NCBI GenBank assembly: GCA_003248965.1
Contig: QFQU01000015.1
Span: 62,001 to 126,000, forward strand
Reading direction: 5' to 3'
DNA from: Brevundimonas sp.
GTDB lineage: Bacteria > Pseudomonadota > Alphaproteobacteria > Caulobacterales > Caulobacteraceae
Length of the DNA: 64,000 nucleotides
Part shown: positions 62,142 to 64,000 of the stretch, one piece after another
How the letters are laid out: each line of letters starts with the position of its first letter
How positions within the stretch are numbered: the first letter of the stretch is position 1
Made by a program: the position numbers and the translations under genes
Notes under the pieces: model-generated
Told to the model about the DNA's origin: nothing
Databases searched by the model: none
Seen by the model: the letters and a program-made list of their open reading frames with translations, nothing else

Positions 62142-62169
62142 AAAGGGCGGCGCCAAAGCGCCGCCCTTT
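62142..62169 (-). terminator. terminator of the GlsB-family gene
   Basis: A perfect 12-bp stem (AAAGGGCGGCGC, 62142-62153, with 62158-62169) around CAAA. On the minus strand it is followed by a T-rich end and lies 22 bp after the GlsB stop. Confidence 0.8.
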
Positions 62170-62190
62170 CCGATGTTCGAAGCGTCTGCC

Positions 62191-62433
62191 TCAGGCGCGG
62201 CGCTTGATCAGGCCCAGCAGGAACAGCAGGATGATCGCGCCGATGGTGGCGACGATGGTCGAGCCGATCCAACCGCCCCAGGCGAAACCGAGCGCATTGG
62301 CGATAAAGCCGCCGATCACGGCGCCCACGATACCCACGATCAGATTCGTCACCAGGCCGTGGTTGCGGCCCATGATCTTCTCCGCGAGCCAGCCCGCGAT
62401 AATACCCACGATAATCCAGAAAATGATGTTCAC
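62191..62433 (-). CDS. GlsB/YeaQ/YmgE family stress-response membrane protein
   Basis: 80 residues with three hydrophobic helices (NIIFWIIVGIIAGWLAEKIM, NLIVGIVGAVIGGFIANALG, IGSTIVATIGAIILLFLLGL), the transglycosylase-associated/GlsB pattern. Members are small inner-membrane proteins induced by general stress. Starts with GTG (62433), preceded by GGAAGGGA. No perfect SigT promoter was found upstream. Confidence 0.9.
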   Translation of the reverse strand: MNIIFWIIVGIIAGWLAEKIMGRNHGLVTNLIVGIVGAVIGGFIANALGFAWGGWIGSTIVATIGAIILLFLLGLIKRRA

Positions 62434-62597
62434 TGCTGGTTCCCTTCCTTCAAAAGCCAAGCTGCATCCTAAATGCACGTCAGTCCTCGGGGTTGCGTGC
62501 GATCGCCCCATTCTCGTCACAGGCGATCCGGCACGGGGGTTGCGTCCTGAAACGCGAACCGTCCCACGCCGGGACAGCGGGATCAGGAGCCGACGCC

Positions 62598-62969
62598 ATG
62601 GCCGCCGACATCGATCTTCACCTGGGCAAACGCCTGCGTCGTCGCCGTCGCCTGCTGGGCCTGACGCAGCAGCAGGTCGCCCTCCGCATCGGGGTCCGTT
62701 TCCAGCAGATTCAGAAATACGAATGCGGCGCCAATCGCGTATCGGCGGCCCGCCTGTGGGAACTGGCCGAGGCGCTGGAGAGTCCCGTCTCCTATTTCTA
62801 CGAAGGCCTGACCGAGGCGCTGGAACGGCGCGAGGGCGCCGGCGGAGAGGTCTTTTCCCGCAAGGAGACGCTGGACCTGATCCAGGCCTATTACCAACTC
62901 GGCGAACGGCCGCGTCGTCGCCTGCTGGACCTGGCCAAGTCCCTGCATTCGGACGAGGTCGCGGCCTGA
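62598..62969 (+). CDS. XRE-family HTH transcriptional regulator
   Basis: 123 residues. HTH of the Cro/C1 type: LGKRLRRRRRLLGLTQQQVA, then LRIGVRFQQIQKYECGANRV, and SAARLWELAEALESPVSYFYEG. The C-terminal helical tail may dimerise. It resembles a group of regulators common in Caulobacteraceae. ATG at 62598 with AGGAG 8 nt upstream. Divergent from GlsB. Confidence 0.9.
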   Translation: MAADIDLHLGKRLRRRRRLLGLTQQQVALRIGVRFQQIQKYECGANRVSAARLWELAEALESPVSYFYEGLTEALERREGAGGEVFSRKETLDLIQAYYQLGERPRRRLLDLAKSLHSDEVAA

Positions 62970-63018
62970 TCTCGCGACAGAGGGCGCCCAAGCCGGTCGA
63001 ACCGCGCTAAGAGGCGCC

Positions 63019-63804
63019 ATGACCGAATATGAAGCCTTCGCCGTCGAACTGGCGCGAGAAGCCGCGCGCGTGACCCTGCCCTTCTTCCGCTCAGACATCG
63101 GGCACGAGGACAAGGGCGGCGCCGCCGGCTTCGACCCCGTCACCGAGGCCGACAAACAGGCCGAGGCCGCCATCCGCCGCCTGATCGCGGAACGCTATCC
63201 CGATCACGGCGTCATCGGCGAGGAGTACGGCGCGGACCGGCCGGACGCCGAACAGGTCTGGGTGCTGGACCCCATCGACGGCACCCGCGCCTTCATCTCG
63301 GGCCTGCCGCTGTGGACGACGCTGATCGCCCTGCGTCAGGAAAACCGCCCCACGGTCGGCGTCATCGCCCAGCCCTATCTGGACGAGATCTTCGTCGGCG
63401 GCCCCTCCGGCGCGCGGCTGTTGCGCGGGCGGGCCGAGACGCCGCTGGCCGTGCGGCCGTGCCAAACCCTGGCCGAGGCCGTCATCTCGACCACCGACCC
63501 CGACATCTTCGACGCCGCCGAAGGCGCCGCCTGGACGCAGTTGCGCGGCGCCGCCCGCCTGGCCCGCCTGGGCTGCGACGCCTACGCCTACGCCATGGTC
63601 GCGGCCGGACGGATGGACCTGGTCGCCGAGACCAGCCTGAAGCCCTGGGACTGGTCGGCCCTGGTTCCCATTATCGAGGCCGCGGGCGGCCGGGTCGTAA
63701 ACTGGCGCGGCGCGACGCCCGACGCCGACGGCCGGATCCTCGCCGTCGGCGACCCCCGCCTGATCGCCCAGGCCCTGCCGCTTCTGGAGCCGGCAGCGGT
63801 TTAG
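63019..63804 (+). CDS. hisN: inositol monophosphatase family: histidinol-phosphatase HisN type
   Basis: 261 residues. Metal-dependent phosphatase: DPVTEADKQAEAAIRRLI, GEEYG, the metal-binding WVLDPIDGTRAFISGLPLWT, and the C-terminal KPWDWSALVPIIEAAGGRVVNW. The RAFISGLPLW segment points to histidinol-phosphatase (last phosphatase step of histidine synthesis) rather than inositol monophosphatase. Starts ATG 63019; ends 31 bp before the next stop codon on the other strand. Confidence 0.88.
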   Translation: MTEYEAFAVELAREAARVTLPFFRSDIGHEDKGGAAGFDPVTEADKQAEAAIRRLIAERYPDHGVIGEEYGADRPDAEQVWVLDPIDGTRAFISGLPLWTTLIALRQENRPTVGVIAQPYLDEIFVGGPSGARLLRGRAETPLAVRPCQTLAEAVISTTDPDIFDAAEGAAWTQLRGAARLARLGCDAYAYAMVAAGRMDLVAETSLKPWDWSALVPIIEAAGGRVVNWRGATPDADGRILAVGDPRLIAQALPLLEPAAV

Positions 63805-63835
63805 CCGGGCTAGATCCAATATCGACGATGGGCAG

Positions 63836-64000
63836 TTAGCCGACGCCAGAATCGGTCGCAGATTGTTTTAGCCCAACGTGTAGAAGCGATAGCATGATCG
63901 CGACCCCAAAGGACGCGGCAGCCAGCAGCGTCAGGTCGGGGCGCACTCGGCTAAACAGCATGGCGACCCCAAACTCACAAAACAGCACGGCTCTGACGAA
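63836..64000 (-). CDS. membrane protein, C-terminal fragment
   Basis: The last 54 residues of a gene continuing past the right edge. Two hydrophobic segments (VLFCEFGVAMLF and LTLLAAASFGVAIMLSLLHV) separated by SRVRPD suggest a multi-pass membrane protein; the end is LKQSATDSGVG. Its base composition is lower in GC than its neighbours. Family cannot be assigned from this piece. Confidence 0.6.
   Translation of the reverse strand, partial: FVRAVLFCEFGVAMLFSRVRPDLTLLAAASFGVAIMLSLLHVGLKQSATDSGVG

Overview
The window is high-GC, densely coded chromosomal DNA from an alphaproteobacterium, most likely Caulobacteraceae (Brevundimonas-like). This rests on the ChvI-ChvG-HprK-EIIA-HPr cluster, a Caulobacter-type TonB receptor beside a phytase, the fabA-fabB pair, an aerobic CobT subunit, and promoters matching the EcfG/SigT general-stress consensus (GGAAC-N16-CGTT). 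No prophage, insertion sequence, plasmid function or CRISPR array is visible. One complete tRNA gene, tRNA-Ala(CGC), is present, and partial genes occur at both edges (mutS at the left, a membrane protein at the right).

Layout. 0-6.2 kb: end of mutS, lpd, and a divergent TonB receptor/beta-propeller phytase pair. 6.2-9.8 kb: HPr, EIIA, HprK, ChvG, ChvI, all on the minus strand. 10-15 kb: a large uncharacterised protein, a BaiN-like flavoprotein, and ahcY with a palindromic operator candidate. 15-23 kb: priA, a transaldolase gene broken by a small internal deletion, DUF484-xerC, a retropepsin-like protein, an atypical SDR and a secreted dienelactone hydrolase-like protein. 23-29.4 kb: tRNA-Ala, YggT, 3-hydroxyacyl-CoA dehydrogenase, DUF418, cobT and a phytase-like lipoprotein. 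29.4-33.4 kb: a trehalose operon (otsB, GH15, otsA). 33.5-38 kb: an envelope polysaccharide group (kdsD, glycosyltransferase, Wza-like exporter). 38-42.4 kb: def, fmt, truA, asd. 42.4-46 kb: fabB-fabA, an SH3 protein and a 2-hydroxyacid dehydrogenase. 46-49.1 kb: a sensory/stress patch with two SigT-type promoters, tandem BLUF proteins, hslV and two coupled small genes. 49-64 kb: hisS, a candidate small RNA, an M13 peptidase, a CPA2 antiporter, a TetR regulator, a Smr/HTH/DUF2975 operon, rdgB-hemW, an MprF-like protein, an exported Pro/Thr-rich protein, GlsB, an HTH regulator and a hisN-type phosphatase.

Most genes are housekeeping. The less ordinary signals are: (1) the tandem BLUF proteins, the second lacking the photoactive tyrosine, in the same 3-kb patch as two perfect SigT promoters, one of which implies a leaderless mRNA; (2) a Thr/Ile-rich leader peptide with mutually exclusive pairings upstream of asd; (3) the disrupted transaldolase; (4) several genes shorter than usual annotation cut-offs, including a 38-residue hydrophobic protein; (5) a structured, terminator-ended small RNA candidate between hisS and the M13 peptidase. 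All assignments come from reading the sequence and family knowledge; no database search was run.
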